From the NCBI GenBank assembly GCA_019414055.1, contig DXMV01000021.1, positions 29,165 to 93,164 of the forward strand: a stretch of DNA of 64,000 nt, written 5' to 3'. The position numbers and the translations under genes were made by a program. The notes under the pieces were generated by a model that was not told the origin of the DNA, ran no database searches, and saw nothing but the letters and a program-made list of their open reading frames with translations. Below are positions 1-9,184 of this stretch, piece after piece; position 1 is the stretch's first letter, and each line of letters starts with the position of its first letter. The stretch comes from Collinsella sp. Its GTDB lineage: Bacteria > Actinomycetota > Coriobacteriia > Coriobacteriales > Coriobacteriaceae.

Positions 1-390
1 CACCAGCACGTTTCGCGTTTTGTCGACCAGGCGATGAGCGGCGAGATGGCCGTCATGCGCGCTCTCATGCTCGCCGGCGGTTCGCTCACGCCGAGCGAAC
101 TCGCCGATCGCGCTTGGGTCTCGAGCGCCCGCATCGCCAACATCCTGCGCGCCCTCGAGGGCAAGGGCTGGGTCGAGCGCGAGCACTCAAAAACCGACCG
201 TCGTCGCGTACACGTCACGGTGACCGACAAAGGCCGACAAGACCTCGAAATCAAACGTCGGGAATTCGAGGACCGCACCGCGGCCTTTCTCGAGCAGCTC
301 GGCGAAACGGATACCCAAGAGATGGTGCGCCTTCTAAGGCGTGCCAACGAAATTATCGACCGCAATCAAGAAAGGAGAGATGCCGAGTGA
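1..390 (+). CDS. MarR-family transcriptional regulator, 5' end cut by the window
   Basis: The reading frame is open from base 1, so the N-terminus lies outside the window; the ATG at 34 is internal. The visible 129 residues contain the end of a winged helix-turn-helix (LTPSELADRAWVSSARIANIL, then a wing with KTDRRRVHVTVTDKG) and a C-terminal dimerisation helix, which is the MarR pattern. The stop TGA overlaps the GTG start of the ABC exporter by 4 nt, so it is co-transcribed and probably controls that exporter in response to a ligand. MarR family is confident; the ligand is unknown. Confidence 0.88.
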   Translation, partial: HQHVSRFVDQAMSGEMAVMRALMLAGGSLTPSELADRAWVSSARIANILRALEGKGWVEREHSKTDRRRVHVTVTDKGRQDLEIKRREFEDRTAAFLEQLGETDTQEMVRLLRRANEIIDRNQERRDAE

Positions 391-2753
391 GGATTCTCAA
401 GCTCTTTAAAAAGCATATCCTGGCACTGCTTACAGCTATCGTGCTCATCGTGATCAGCTGCAATGCCGATCTGGCGCTGCCTACCTATATGAGCGACATC
501 GTCGACGTGGGCGTACAGCAAGGCGGCATCGCCTCGTCCGTGCCTGACACCATCCGCGCCGAATCGCTCGACGACCTCGAACTCTTTATGAGCGCCAAGG
601 ACGCCAAAGCCGTGGAGGCCGTGTTTAGCAAGGCGGACAATAACGGCATTCGAGCGTACAAGGGCACCGAGGAGGAGCGCGCCGACGGTAGCAAGATTGC
701 CGACATTATGAGTCTGCCCGAGACCGTCGTTCTTTCGCTCAACCAGGGCATCGACGCCAGCTCCATGGGCGATATGATGGGCACGTCCAGCGACCAAGAC
801 AGCAGCGCCGCCCAGGCCATGCCCTCCCCCGAGCAGATGGCAGCGATGACGCCCGAGCAGCTCGCCGAGATGCAGCAGAAGGCCGCAGCGGCGCAGAGCA
901 TGCAAAAGCAGATCGACGCCGATGGCGGCAAGATCACCATGAAGAGCCTGCGCCTAGGCGTTGAAGGCGGCCTGATCGATCAGGGCAAGCTCGTCGAAGG
1001 CGCCAGCGAAATGGCAGACAAAATGGGCTCCATGTCGGGCTCTATCGTGACCCAACGCGCCGTGAGCTATGTGCAGGACGAGTACAAGGCGCAGGGCATC
1101 GACCCCGCCGACGTGCAGAACGCCTATCTGGGCCGCATGGCGACCACGATGTTTGGCCTGTGCCTGATCTCGCTGGTCGCCACCATCCTGACCGGCGCTG
1201 TGGCGTCGCGCACCGCCTGCTCCATCGCCCGTGACCTGCGCCGCGAGACCTTCAACAAGGTCATGCACTTCTCGCCGGCCGAGGTGGGCAAGTTTAGCCA
1301 GGCCTCGCTCATCACCCGCTGTACCAACGATATTCAGCAGATACAGATGGCCGCGACCCTGTTTATCCGCATGTGCCTCATGGCACCCGTCATGGGCATC
1401 GTCGCCGTTATGCGCGTCCTGGCCAACCACACCGGCCTGGAGTGGACCATCGCCGTGGCCATCATCGCGGTCTCGGCCGTCGTCGGCGTGCTCATGGGCC
1501 TCACCATGCCCAAGTTCAAAAAGATGCAGAGCTTTGTGGACCGCGTGAACCTTACCGCCCGCGAGCTGCTCGACGGCCTTATGCCCATCCGCTCGTTTAA
1601 CCGCGAGGAGCATGAGCTCGAGCGTTTTGACAAGGCGTCACTCGACCTGATGACCACGCAGCTCTACACCAACCGCGCCATGAGCTTTATGATGCCGCTC
1701 ATGATGCTCGTCATGAACTGCATCACCGTGCTTATCGTCTGGTTTGGCGCGCAGGGCGTGTCCGACGGCGTGATGCAGGTCGGCAACATGATGGCGTTTA
1801 TCTCCTACACCATGCAGATCGTCATGGCGTTTATGATCCTCACCATGGTTTCGGTCATCCTGCCCCGCGCCGAGGTCGCAGCCGAGCGCGTGGAAGAGGT
1901 CATTACCTGCCCCACGAGCATCAACGACCCCGCATCGCCCAAGGTGCCCGCGGTCAGCGCGCCGCGCGGTGAGCTCACCTTCCGCGACGTGAGCTTCCAG
2001 TATCCCGATGCCCGCGCCGATGTCATCAGCGGCGTGAACTTCACCACGCACGCCGGTCAGATGCTCGGCATCATCGGCTCCACGGGCTCGGGCAAGTCCA
2101 CGCTCGTGCAGCTCATTCCGCGCCTGTACGACGTCACGGGCGGCAGCATTTCGCTCGACGGCATCGACGTGCGCGATATGACCCTCTCCGAGCTTCGTCG
2201 CCGCATCGGTTATATCCCGCAGCAGGGGCGCCTGTTCTCGGGCACTGTCGAGAGCAACCTCAAGTTTGCCGGCGACATGGTGAGCGATGATGACATGCGC
2301 CAGGCGGCACGCATCGCCCAGGCCGAGGACTTTATCGCCGAGCGCGAGGGCGGCTACGACTCCCCCATCAGCCAGGGCGGATCCAATGTCTCGGGCGGCC
2401 AGCGCCAGCGCCTGGCCATCGCCCGCGCCCTGGCCAAAAAGCCCGAGGTCGTGGTGTTCGACGATTCGTTTAGCGCGCTCGATTACAAGACCGACGCTCG
2501 CCTGCGTGACGAGCTGGCCAAAAACGTCACCGACGCTGCGCTCGTGATCGTGGCCCAGCGCATCGCGACCATCATGCACGCCGACCAGATCATCGTGCTC
2601 GACGACGGCCACGTGGTGGGAACCGGCACGCACGAGGAGCTACTGCACAACTGCCCGGCGTACCTGGAGATCGCCCAGTCGCAGCTTTCTGCCGAGGAAC
2701 TGGGGCTTACCCAAGAAGAGATTGCAGCCGTTATGGAAGGAGGCGAGCGCTAA
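387..2753 (+). CDS. heterodimeric ABC exporter half, permease-ATPase fusion with degenerate ATPase site
   Basis: 788 aa. I chose GTG at 387 because it overlaps the MarR stop as GTGA and has AAAGGAGA 8 nt upstream; the frame is open further upstream, but there it lies inside the MarR gene. TM1 is followed by a long extracytoplasmic insertion (about residues 47-245, rich in M, Q, A) before TM2, then an ABC exporter core. The nucleotide-binding domain has Walker A GSTGSGKS (about 564), signature VSGGQ (about 669) and Walker B VVVFDDSFSALD, where the usual catalytic Glu is Asp; the H-loop His is Gln (VAQRIATI). These losses are typical of the non-catalytic half of heterodimeric exporters. Partner is the next gene. 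Substrate unknown, probably drug or lipid-like. Confidence 0.9.
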   Translation: MRILKLFKKHILALLTAIVLIVISCNADLALPTYMSDIVDVGVQQGGIASSVPDTIRAESLDDLELFMSAKDAKAVEAVFSKADNNGIRAYKGTEEERADGSKIADIMSLPETVVLSLNQGIDASSMGDMMGTSSDQDSSAAQAMPSPEQMAAMTPEQLAEMQQKAAAAQSMQKQIDADGGKITMKSLRLGVEGGLIDQGKLVEGASEMADKMGSMSGSIVTQRAVSYVQDEYKAQGIDPADVQNAYLGRMATTMFGLCLISLVATILTGAVASRTACSIARDLRRETFNKVMHFSPAEVGKFSQASLITRCTNDIQQIQMAATLFIRMCLMAPVMGIVAVMRVLANHTGLEWTIAVAIIAVSAVVGVLMGLTMPKFKKMQSFVDRVNLTARELLDGLMPIRSFNREEHELERFDKASLDLMTTQLYTNRAMSFMMPLMMLVMNCITVLIVWFGAQGVSDGVMQVGNMMAFISYTMQIVMAFMILTMVSVILPRAEVAAERVEEVITCPTSINDPASPKVPAVSAPRGELTFRDVSFQYPDARADVISGVNFTTHAGQMLGIIGSTGSGKSTLVQLIPRLYDVTGGSISLDGIDVRDMTLSELRRRIGYIPQQGRLFSGTVESNLKFAGDMVSDDDMRQAARIAQAEDFIAEREGGYDSPISQGGSNVSGGQRQRLAIARALAKKPEVVVFDDSFSALDYKTDARLRDELAKNVTDAALVIVAQRIATIMHADQIIVLDDGHVVGTGTHEELLHNCPAYLEIAQSQLSAEELGLTQEEIAAVMEGGER

Positions 2754-4609
2754 TGGCAGACGAGACCAAGACTCAGATTCCCAAGCCCACCCGTCAGCGT
2801 GGCCCCATGGGTCGCATGGGCGGCATGGGCCGCGGCGAAAAGGCCAAGGACTTTAAGGGCACCATGAGGCAGCTACTCAGCTATATCGGCCAGCACAAGA
2901 TTGCCGTGTTTGCCGCCGTCGCCTTTGCCGTGTGCTCGGTCATCTTTAATATTGTGGGGCCCAAGGTGCTCGGCCAGGTTACGACCAAGCTGTTCGAAGG
3001 CCTGGTCTCCAAGGTCAACGGTACCGGCGATGTCGACTTTGCCTGGATCGCCAAGACGCTCGGCTTTTTGCTCTGTCTGTATCTGGCAAGCTCTGTCTGC
3101 AGCCTCATCCAAGGCTGGCTTATGACCGGCGTCACGCAAAAGATTTGCTACCGCATGCGCAAGGAGATCGCCGCCAAGATTGCCGTTGTGCCGATGAGCT
3201 ACTTCAACGGCCACAGCAAGGGCGACGTGCTCAGCCGCATCACCAACGACGTCGATACGCTGGGTCAGTCACTCAACCAGAGCGTGACGCAGCTCATCAC
3301 GTCGGTGACGCAGATTATCGGCGTGCTCGTCATGATGCTTTCGATCAGCCTGCCGCTCACCGGCGTCGTCGTGGTCACGCTGCCCGTCGCCGCCGTGATC
3401 ATGGCCGTGATGATTCACTTCTCGCAGCCGTACTTCCGCGAGCAGCAACAGGTCCTGGGCACCGTCAACGGCATTATCGAGGAGGACTTTGCCGGCCAGA
3501 ATGTCATTCAGGTGTTCGACCGCGCCGAGGCCTCGATCGAGGAGTTCGACCGTCAAAACGACCGCCTCTTTATTAGTGGCTGGCGCTCGCAGTTCCTGTC
3601 GGGCCTGATGATGCCGCTTATGAGCTTGGTGGGCAACATGGGCTACGTGGGCGTCGTCGTGGTGGGCGCGCAGCTCGCGCTGACCGGCAATGCCACGCCC
3701 GGCGACATTCAGAGCTTTATCCAGTACGTTCGCAACTTTACGCAACCCGTGCAGCAGTTGGGCAACGTGAGCAACACGATGCAGTCGATGGCCGCCGCCA
3801 CCGAGCGCGTCTTTGAGTTCCTGGCCGTGCCCGAGGAGGAGCAGAAAGCCGACGCGCAGATTCCCGAGAAGCGCCCCGGCCACGTGGAGTTTGACCATGT
3901 CAAGTTTGGCTACACGCCCGACAAGACCATCATCCACGACTTTAGCTGCGAGGCGCAGCCCGGCCAGACCATCGCCATCGTCGGCCCCACCGGCGCCGGC
4001 AAGACCACGCTCATCAAGCTGCTGCAGCGCTTCTACGACGTGGACGGCGGTTCGCTGCGTGTCGAGGGCGTCGACGTGCGCGACTGGGACCGCGCGGCAC
4101 TTCGCGGCGAGTTTGCCATGGTGTTGCAGGATACCTGGCTGTTTAACGGCACCATCCGCGAGAACATCCGCTACGGACGCCCCGACGCGAGCGATGCCGA
4201 GGTCGAAGCCGCTGCACGCGCCGCACGCTGCGACCACTTTATCCATACGCTCGCCGGTGGCTACGACTTTATGATTAACGAGGAGGGCACTAACCTGTCG
4301 CAGGGTCAGCGCCAGCTCGTGACCATCGCCCGTGCCATTTTGGCCGACCGCCCGGCGCTGATTCTAGACGAGGCGACTTCCAACGTGGACACCCGCACCG
4401 AGGAGCTCATTCAGCGTGCCATGGATGCGCTGATGCAGGGCCGTACCAGCTTTGTCATCGCGCACCGTCTGTCCACGATCCGCAGCGCCGACGTAATCTT
4501 GGTGATTCGCGACGGCGACATCGTCGAGAAGGGCACACACGACGAGCTGCTCGCCCAAGGCGGCTTCTACGCCGACCTGTACAACTCGCAGTTCGACGAA
4601 GCGGCGTAG
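2753..4609 (+). CDS. heterodimeric ABC exporter half, permease-ATPase fusion, catalytic subunit
   Basis: 618 aa. The ATG shares one base with the preceding TAA and has GGAAGGAGG upstream. The N-terminus is Gly/Met/Arg-rich and cytoplasmic, then six membrane helices (from about residue 45), then an NBD with Walker A GPTGAGKTT (about 411), Walker B LILDEATSNVD and H-loop IAHRLSTI, all intact. Its signature is LSQGQ rather than LSGGQ. Loss of the signature here together with loss of the Walker B Glu and H-loop His in the partner puts both defects in the same composite ATP site, as known for TM287/288-type exporters. Last gene of the MarR-exporter operon; a terminator follows. Confidence 0.92.
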   Translation: MADETKTQIPKPTRQRGPMGRMGGMGRGEKAKDFKGTMRQLLSYIGQHKIAVFAAVAFAVCSVIFNIVGPKVLGQVTTKLFEGLVSKVNGTGDVDFAWIAKTLGFLLCLYLASSVCSLIQGWLMTGVTQKICYRMRKEIAAKIAVVPMSYFNGHSKGDVLSRITNDVDTLGQSLNQSVTQLITSVTQIIGVLVMMLSISLPLTGVVVVTLPVAAVIMAVMIHFSQPYFREQQQVLGTVNGIIEEDFAGQNVIQVFDRAEASIEEFDRQNDRLFISGWRSQFLSGLMMPLMSLVGNMGYVGVVVVGAQLALTGNATPGDIQSFIQYVRNFTQPVQQLGNVSNTMQSMAAATERVFEFLAVPEEEQKADAQIPEKRPGHVEFDHVKFGYTPDKTIIHDFSCEAQPGQTIAIVGPTGAGKTTLIKLLQRFYDVDGGSLRVEGVDVRDWDRAALRGEFAMVLQDTWLFNGTIRENIRYGRPDASDAEVEAAARAARCDHFIHTLAGGYDFMINEEGTNLSQGQRQLVTIARAILADRPALILDEATSNVDTRTEELIQRAMDALMQGRTSFVIAHRLSTIRSADVILVIRDGDIVEKGTHDELLAQGGFYADLYNSQFDEAA

Positions 4610-4640
4610 ATTCGACCGCAGGGAACGGATGACGCCCGAG

Positions 4641-4673
4641 AACGGGGCACAGGACAACCTGCGCCCCCGTTTT
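4641..4673 (+). terminator. Rho-independent terminator of the ABC exporter operon
   Basis: A stem AACGGGG..CAGG / CCTG..CCCC(C)GTT around the loop ACAA is followed by TTTT. It starts 32 nt after the exporter stop. Confidence 0.75.
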
Positions 4674-4734
4674 GTGTCCTTTGGGCCTCGAGCCGCCTTC
4701 CCTGGGACCTGATTGACGGCGCTTTCCAGACCCC

Positions 4735-4964
4735 GTGGGCAAAAAAGGGCAAATATGAGTACTGTTACCTTTTTAGTAACAGCCAAAACAGCCCCAAATG
4801 CTGCTCACACGGCTTGCACGCGCTCCTAAATTGATCAAACAGCCCTATAGCGGACTTATATGCGTTGAGGTTAATGAACATATTTGCTGTTATGTCTATT
4901 ATCTTATTCCGTCAATATGGCACTACGATAGCAACAGTACTCATATTTGGCATTTTTTGCCCAC
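4735..4964. repeat. 230-bp intergenic element with 34-nt inverted terminal arms (family A)
   Basis: The left arm (4735-4768) and the reverse complement of the right arm (4931-4964) match at 31 of 34 positions; the core word is CAAATATGAGTACTGTT. The interior is AT-richer than its surroundings and has no convincing gene. It resembles a non-autonomous MITE or a very large REP-type palindrome. No other copy is in the window. Confidence 0.6.
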
Positions 4965-5084
4965 AGGACTTAGAGAACGCCAAAAAATCTAGCAATGCCA
5001 GCGAGCAAACCGCGTCAGCCGATGCAAGGAGTGTCCCCAAGTGCCGGCAGATAAGGAACGTCCCTAACTGCCAGGTTTGAAAGG

Positions 5085-5140
5085 TAGTCATTGGGGACGT
5101 TCTTAAACGACTAGTCAAACAAGAACGTCCCCAACGACTA
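5085..5140. repeat. 56-bp palindromic repeat, family B, copy 1
   Basis: Arms TAGTCATTGGGGACGTTCTT and its complement (one change in the right arm) flank a 16-nt loop whose centre is GACTAGTC. A degenerate further arm (tacgtccccaatgagt) follows at 5150-5166. A nearly identical copy is at 27977-28032 and a half copy at 32911. Both full copies stand immediately before a family H structured element. Confidence 0.8.
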
Positions 5141-5177
5141 CTCATTTAAGTACGTCCCCAATGAGTGCCCCTGGAGC

Positions 5178-5350
5178 AAGACAACGCCGCAGGTAGAGGG
5201 CGGACAGCGAGCGCCGTCCAGAGCGAACAAATTGGCATGAAAAAGGCAAGGCATAGACCTTCTGGTCATGCCTTGCCTTTTGAATGACAAATTGTCGCTC
5301 TGGGCGGCGCGCAGCGTCGAGCCGTTACGCGGGTTGGTAAACCCGCATAA
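5178..5350. ncRNA. structured 3' element, family H, copy 1 (after the DAHP synthase gene)
   Basis: Outer stem 5211-5226 / 5295-5310 (15 of 16 pairs plus one T-G), a second helix TTGGCAT / ATGACAA (5232-5238 / 5284-5290, one G-A), an inner 14-bp stem 5241-5254 / 5268-5281, a one-base bulge, then GACC-TTCT-GGTC. A conserved linker GCAGCGTCGAGCCG and a closing hairpin (5325-5350, loop GGTA) reach the stop codon of the minus-strand gene. The same architecture with different but complementary stem bases occurs at 28041 and 30306. It could be an RNA or a DNA-level element; no U-tract, so it is not a plain terminator. Confidence 0.6.
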
Positions 5351-6382
5351 CTAAATACGTTCCGCGATCTCGTGGATGAGGTAGTCGGTCTTTTCCCAGC
5401 CCAGGCAAGGGTCGGTGATCGACTTGCCAAAGACGCCGCCGTCGACCGGCTGGTTGCCGTCTTCCAGGTAAGACTCGATCATAAAGCCCTTGACCAGCTT
5501 GGAGATGGACTCGTTGCGGCGGCAGCTGTCGAGCACCTCCTTGCAAATGCGATACTGCTCAAGCGGTCGCTTGCCCGAGTTGTCGTGGTTGCAGTCGATG
5601 ACCGCCGCTGGGTTGGCGTAGCCGGCGTGCTCGGTGTAGCGCTCGGCCAGGCGCTCGAGGTGCTCGTAGTGGTAGTTGGGGTAGGTGCGCCCATCGAGAC
5701 CGATGTAGCCGCGCATGACGGCGTGCGCAAGCGGGTTGCCATCGCACTCGACTTCCCAGTTACGGAAGATGAAGCTCTGGTGCGCCTGTGCGGCGTAAAT
5801 GGAGTTGAGCATAACGGTGGTAGAGCCGGCAGTGGGATTCTTCATGCCGACGGGTACCGAAATGCCGCTCGACACCAGACGGTGCTCCTGGTTCTCGACC
5901 GAGCGTGCGCCCACGGCAACATAGCTCAGCAGGTCAACGAGGTACTGGTAGTTGGACGGGTAGAGCATCTCGTCGGCGGTGAAGAAGCCCGTTTCCTCAA
6001 TAACGCGCAGGTGCATATGGCGGATGGCCTTGACGCCCTCGAGCAGGTCGTCGGGAGCCTCGGGGTTGGGGTTGTGCAGAAGACCCTTGTAACCGGTGCC
6101 CTTGGTACGCGGCTTATTGGTGTAGACGCGCGGAATGATGATGAGCTTGTCCTTGACCTCCTCGGCGGTCTTGGCCAGTCGGTTCATGTACTCAAGCACC
6201 GAGTCCTCGCGGTCGGCAGAGCACGGGCCGATGATAAGCACCTTGCGTGCGTCCTCGCCGGTAAAGACTTTGACGACCTCGGCGTCAAATGCCTGCTTTT
6301 TGGCGGTAAGCTCGGCAGAAAGCGGCATTTCCTCGCGGATCTCCATGGGGATCGGCAGCCTGCGTTTGAAATCCATGGCCAT
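5351..6382 (-). CDS. 3-deoxy-7-phosphoheptulonate (DAHP) synthase, class I (AroF/G/H type)
   Basis: 343 aa, full length for the family. It condenses phosphoenolpyruvate and erythrose-4-phosphate in the first step of the shikimate pathway (cytoplasm). Diagnostic class I motifs are IIGPCSADR, YTNKPRTKGTGYKG and IDCNHDNSGK. The ATG at 6382 has GAGGAGG upstream. Which E. coli paralogue it resembles, and so which amino acid inhibits it, cannot be said. A single-gene unit: family H element just 3', palindrome family C 5'. Confidence 0.95.
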   Translation of the reverse strand: MAMDFKRRLPIPMEIREEMPLSAELTAKKQAFDAEVVKVFTGEDARKVLIIGPCSADREDSVLEYMNRLAKTAEEVKDKLIIIPRVYTNKPRTKGTGYKGLLHNPNPEAPDDLLEGVKAIRHMHLRVIEETGFFTADEMLYPSNYQYLVDLLSYVAVGARSVENQEHRLVSSGISVPVGMKNPTAGSTTVMLNSIYAAQAHQSFIFRNWEVECDGNPLAHAVMRGYIGLDGRTYPNYHYEHLERLAERYTEHAGYANPAAVIDCNHDNSGKRPLEQYRICKEVLDSCRRNESISKLVKGFMIESYLEDGNQPVDGGVFGKSITDPCLGWEKTDYLIHEIAERI

Positions 6383-6514
6383 AGGGGCCTCCTCAATCTA
6401 TAGAGAGAGCAATAAGCGTATTGTCGAGTGCTCGGCATTATCCGCTGTCGCACGCTAAAGTGCAAGCACAGCCTACTAAAAAGGGAATGAATCGACACAA
6501 GGGCCCGCTCACCA

Positions 6515-6580
6515 CGAGAGTGGATAATCTCCCGTTTTTGGCCCATGTTCGCGCTCAAAGTGGGAGATTATCCACTCTCG
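6515..6580. repeat. intergenic palindrome (family C)
   Basis: Perfect 19-bp arms CGAGAGTGGATAATCTCCC at 6515-6533 and its complement at 6562-6580, with a 28-nt loop. It lies in the 550-bp gap between the DAHP synthase start and the Bce-type transporter, where no gene is apparent. Confidence 0.7.
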
Positions 6581-6713
6581 TCGGGCAAGCGTCCAAAAAC
6601 CCACACCGACCAAAAAGGGACAGGTTTATTTTGGCAGGTTTTATCTGGGCAAACGCCAACCGCCGCAAGGGAGCTGCTTTCCCTCGCGGCAATCTTCTAA
6701 CAGAAAAAACTGA

Positions 6714-6828
6714 GTGAGTAGGCTTTTTGCAGGAGGCGAAGCACGACCAAATGCGCCACAGCCCTGACCTGCGGTTTTATTGGGCGCCACCCACGATGTA
6801 CTCGACAGATCCAAAAAAGTCTACTCAC
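6714..6828. repeat. intergenic palindrome (family I)
   Basis: Arms GTGAGTAGGCTTTTT (6714-6728) and AAAAAAGTCTACTCAC (6813-6828) pair with one mismatch across an 84-nt interior. The interior carries CTGACCTGCGGTTTTAT; a similar phrase CTGACCTGCAGTTTCAT occurs near 11187 and ACCTGCAGTTTT near 45602 inside another palindrome. Confidence 0.55.
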
Positions 6829-6854
6829 TTGGCCTTGAGACTCATCAGTCAGAC

Positions 6855-6897
6855 AAAAAAACGCCGCGAAGGGGGGCTGGACTCCCTTCGCGGCGGT
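6855..6897 (-). terminator. terminator of the Bce-type ABC transporter
   Basis: On the minus strand a GC-rich stem CCGCCGCGAAGGG / CCCTTCGCGGCG is followed by TTTTTTT, 38 nt after the permease stop. Confidence 0.85.
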
Positions 6898-6934
6898 TGT
6901 TCGCACTGGTTTTGCGACGATTTTGCCCCGCCTG

Positions 6935-9184
6935 CTACTCGCTGTAGCGGGTGGCGATGGCAGCTTGTACCATGCCGGTGCTCATGAGGTACGTCACCAG
7001 GAAGTAGCCACCGTATGCTGCCAGGAAGATTGCACAGGTGAGGCCCACGGTGCCGGCGATGCTCATATCGCCGAATACGCTCACCAGCTCGATGATCACC
7101 TTGAGCGCCACAAAGGAGTGCGCCAAGCCCACTGCCAGCGGGAACAGGAAGAACACCGCTTGCTGCGCCATCACCGAATGCCGGATCTGACGGTCGTCAC
7201 AGCCGATCTGTGCCAGCACACGATAGCTGCGGCTGCCGTCGGCCACATTGGAGAGCTGCTGGATCGACAGAATCGCCGCACATGCAACGACCAGCACAAA
7301 GCCAATGTAGATGGCTAGATAGCTAATCATGCCGTTCATCTGCGCTGCTTGCGTGTACATCTCGGAACGCGTGATGAAGACTCCCCATCCCCCCGGCTCC
7401 TTGCCGTCAACGAGCAGAATGTCGAGCATGGTGTATTTAATGCTCTCGTCTGCCTTGGTCACATCCATCCCCTGCTTGTAGTTAACGAGCAGATTACTGG
7501 AATACGGCTGCAGGTTAAGCTGGGACAGCAGCTCATCGGCTACGACCACGGTACCGGGATTGCTGCCCATCGCCGAGTTGGCGATGGCCGCCGTGTCCTC
7601 GTCCGACTTATCGGTTGCGGGCTTGAGCTCATGCCCGCCCAAGGTGAGGGTATAGCCGCCGGCCATGTATTTGGTGTACAGGTCGCCCAGCTCACCGCCC
7701 ATATCACACGTGAGCAAGTACTGGTCCCGGCCAATGCTCACCGGCTCCTCGCCCATCATCTGGCGCAGTTTGTTGTACTGGCTCGCCGGCGTCACATACA
7801 GACCCATCGCATCGGCGTTGCTTCCCTCGAGCGCCTTGGGAAGCTTTTCGCCCATGGCCTTGCACATCTCACCCGCCACCACCGAGGGGCCCGAGCCGCC
7901 AAGCGGGTAACTCAGATACGAATCTATCTGCACATGCTCACCGGCAACATCGGCGATATTGACCTTTTTGCCGGTCTCGTCGTTGTTGTCCGCCGACTTG
8001 CCCTTAATACCGTCTGCAACGTTATCGGGATCTTTACGATCGCCATGCCATGCAGCGTACAAATCGACCGTTGCATCGGCCAGCACCATGCGATCGGCCT
8101 CAGACGGATTGACATACTCCTTGTAGTAGTCGAGCGTTTCGGGCGTGTAATAGACATACGTCTGAGACACGTCAACAGGGTTATAGCGCTCCAGATTCTC
8201 GTTCATCACGTTGGCAATCGACATACCGCAGGTCACCGAGGTAATGGCCAAAAACAGAATCATCGCGATGACGCCCATCGAAAAGCACACCGTATTGACC
8301 TTGGCCGAAAGCTGACGCACGGTAAACATATTGAGGCCGCGCCAATACACGCCGCGCAGGCTCTGCAGCAGCTTGATGAGCATGCCCGAGAGTCCCCAGA
8401 ACAGGGCAAAGGTGCCCACCGTAACCATAGCGGTCGTAATGCCGAACTGGCTCATGGCCCCGTCCAGCTTGTCGCCCGTCTCGGTTAGCGGGAACCCATC
8501 GCGCAGCAGACGGTAATAGGCCACGCCCACAAGTAGCACGCCCACGGTAAAGATGACAATCGCAATCCAGGGGTTGCGTGTCTTGATGCTCTCGTTGCGA
8601 CGCTCGGCACCCATAAGCTCGATGAGTTTGGTACGGCGCACGGCGCGCAGATTCAGCAGGAGCGTGAGCACAAACATTACGAGCATGCAGGCAAGGGTCA
8701 GGTTGAACGCATGCACCGAGAAAAAGAAGCGGAAATTGGCGATCTGCGTCTTAAAGAGCGAGGCCGTAAAGAACGTCATGAGCTGGGAGAGCCCCACGCC
8801 CAGCACAATACCGGCGACAAAGGCGCCGACCGAAACGATCACCGTCTCGAGCGCCATGATCGTGGCGACGCGCCCGCGCCCCATGCCGAGCACCTGGTAC
8901 AGGCCAAACTCCTTCTTGCGGCGTTTCATGATGAAGTTATTGGCATACACCATCAAAAAGGCCATGACGCCGGCTAAAAAGTACGTAAGGTAACCGAGCA
9001 TGGTGCCCATGAGCTCGGACAGTCCCTCTTCCTCAATGCCGGCAATATCGACCTGCATCGAGACGGTGTTAAAGGCATAGAAAACGGTGACGCCCAAGGT
9101 GAGCGTCAAAAGGTAGACGAGGTAGTCGCGGCCGGCGCGGCGGACGTTGCCCCAAGCGAGTTTACAGAGCATCGGAGCCCTCAC
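6935..9184 (-). CDS. FtsX-like ABC transporter permease (BceB/VraG-type)
   Basis: 749 aa. Four helices are visible in the N-terminal third (from about residue 20), including a short RRKKEFGLYQVLGMGR loop typical of FtsX/MacB permeases, then a large extracytoplasmic region (about 345-620) and three C-terminal helices. This is the architecture of antimicrobial-peptide sensing/export permeases. It overlaps the ATPase gene by 23 nt if it starts at ATG 9184; Met5 would shorten the overlap to 11 nt. No two-component system is adjacent, which is unusual for Bce modules. Substrate unknown. Confidence 0.88.
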   Translation of the reverse strand: MRAPMLCKLAWGNVRRAGRDYLVYLLTLTLGVTVFYAFNTVSMQVDIAGIEEEGLSELMGTMLGYLTYFLAGVMAFLMVYANNFIMKRRKKEFGLYQVLGMGRGRVATIMALETVIVSVGAFVAGIVLGVGLSQLMTFFTASLFKTQIANFRFFFSVHAFNLTLACMLVMFVLTLLLNLRAVRRTKLIELMGAERRNESIKTRNPWIAIVIFTVGVLLVGVAYYRLLRDGFPLTETGDKLDGAMSQFGITTAMVTVGTFALFWGLSGMLIKLLQSLRGVYWRGLNMFTVRQLSAKVNTVCFSMGVIAMILFLAITSVTCGMSIANVMNENLERYNPVDVSQTYVYYTPETLDYYKEYVNPSEADRMVLADATVDLYAAWHGDRKDPDNVADGIKGKSADNNDETGKKVNIADVAGEHVQIDSYLSYPLGGSGPSVVAGEMCKAMGEKLPKALEGSNADAMGLYVTPASQYNKLRQMMGEEPVSIGRDQYLLTCDMGGELGDLYTKYMAGGYTLTLGGHELKPATDKSDEDTAAIANSAMGSNPGTVVVADELLSQLNLQPYSSNLLVNYKQGMDVTKADESIKYTMLDILLVDGKEPGGWGVFITRSEMYTQAAQMNGMISYLAIYIGFVLVVACAAILSIQQLSNVADGSRSYRVLAQIGCDDRQIRHSVMAQQAVFFLFPLAVGLAHSFVALKVIIELVSVFGDMSIAGTVGLTCAIFLAAYGGYFLVTYLMSTGMVQAAIATRYSE

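Noticed and set aside
114..386. Upstream extension of the ABC exporter reading frame
   Set aside because: It lies inside the MarR gene in another frame; the GTG at 387 with its ribosome-binding site and GTGA overlap is a better start.
5325..5350. Closing hairpin of family H as a simple terminator
   Set aside because: No U-tract on either strand in any of the three copies, and the conserved linker and distal stems are not explained by termination.
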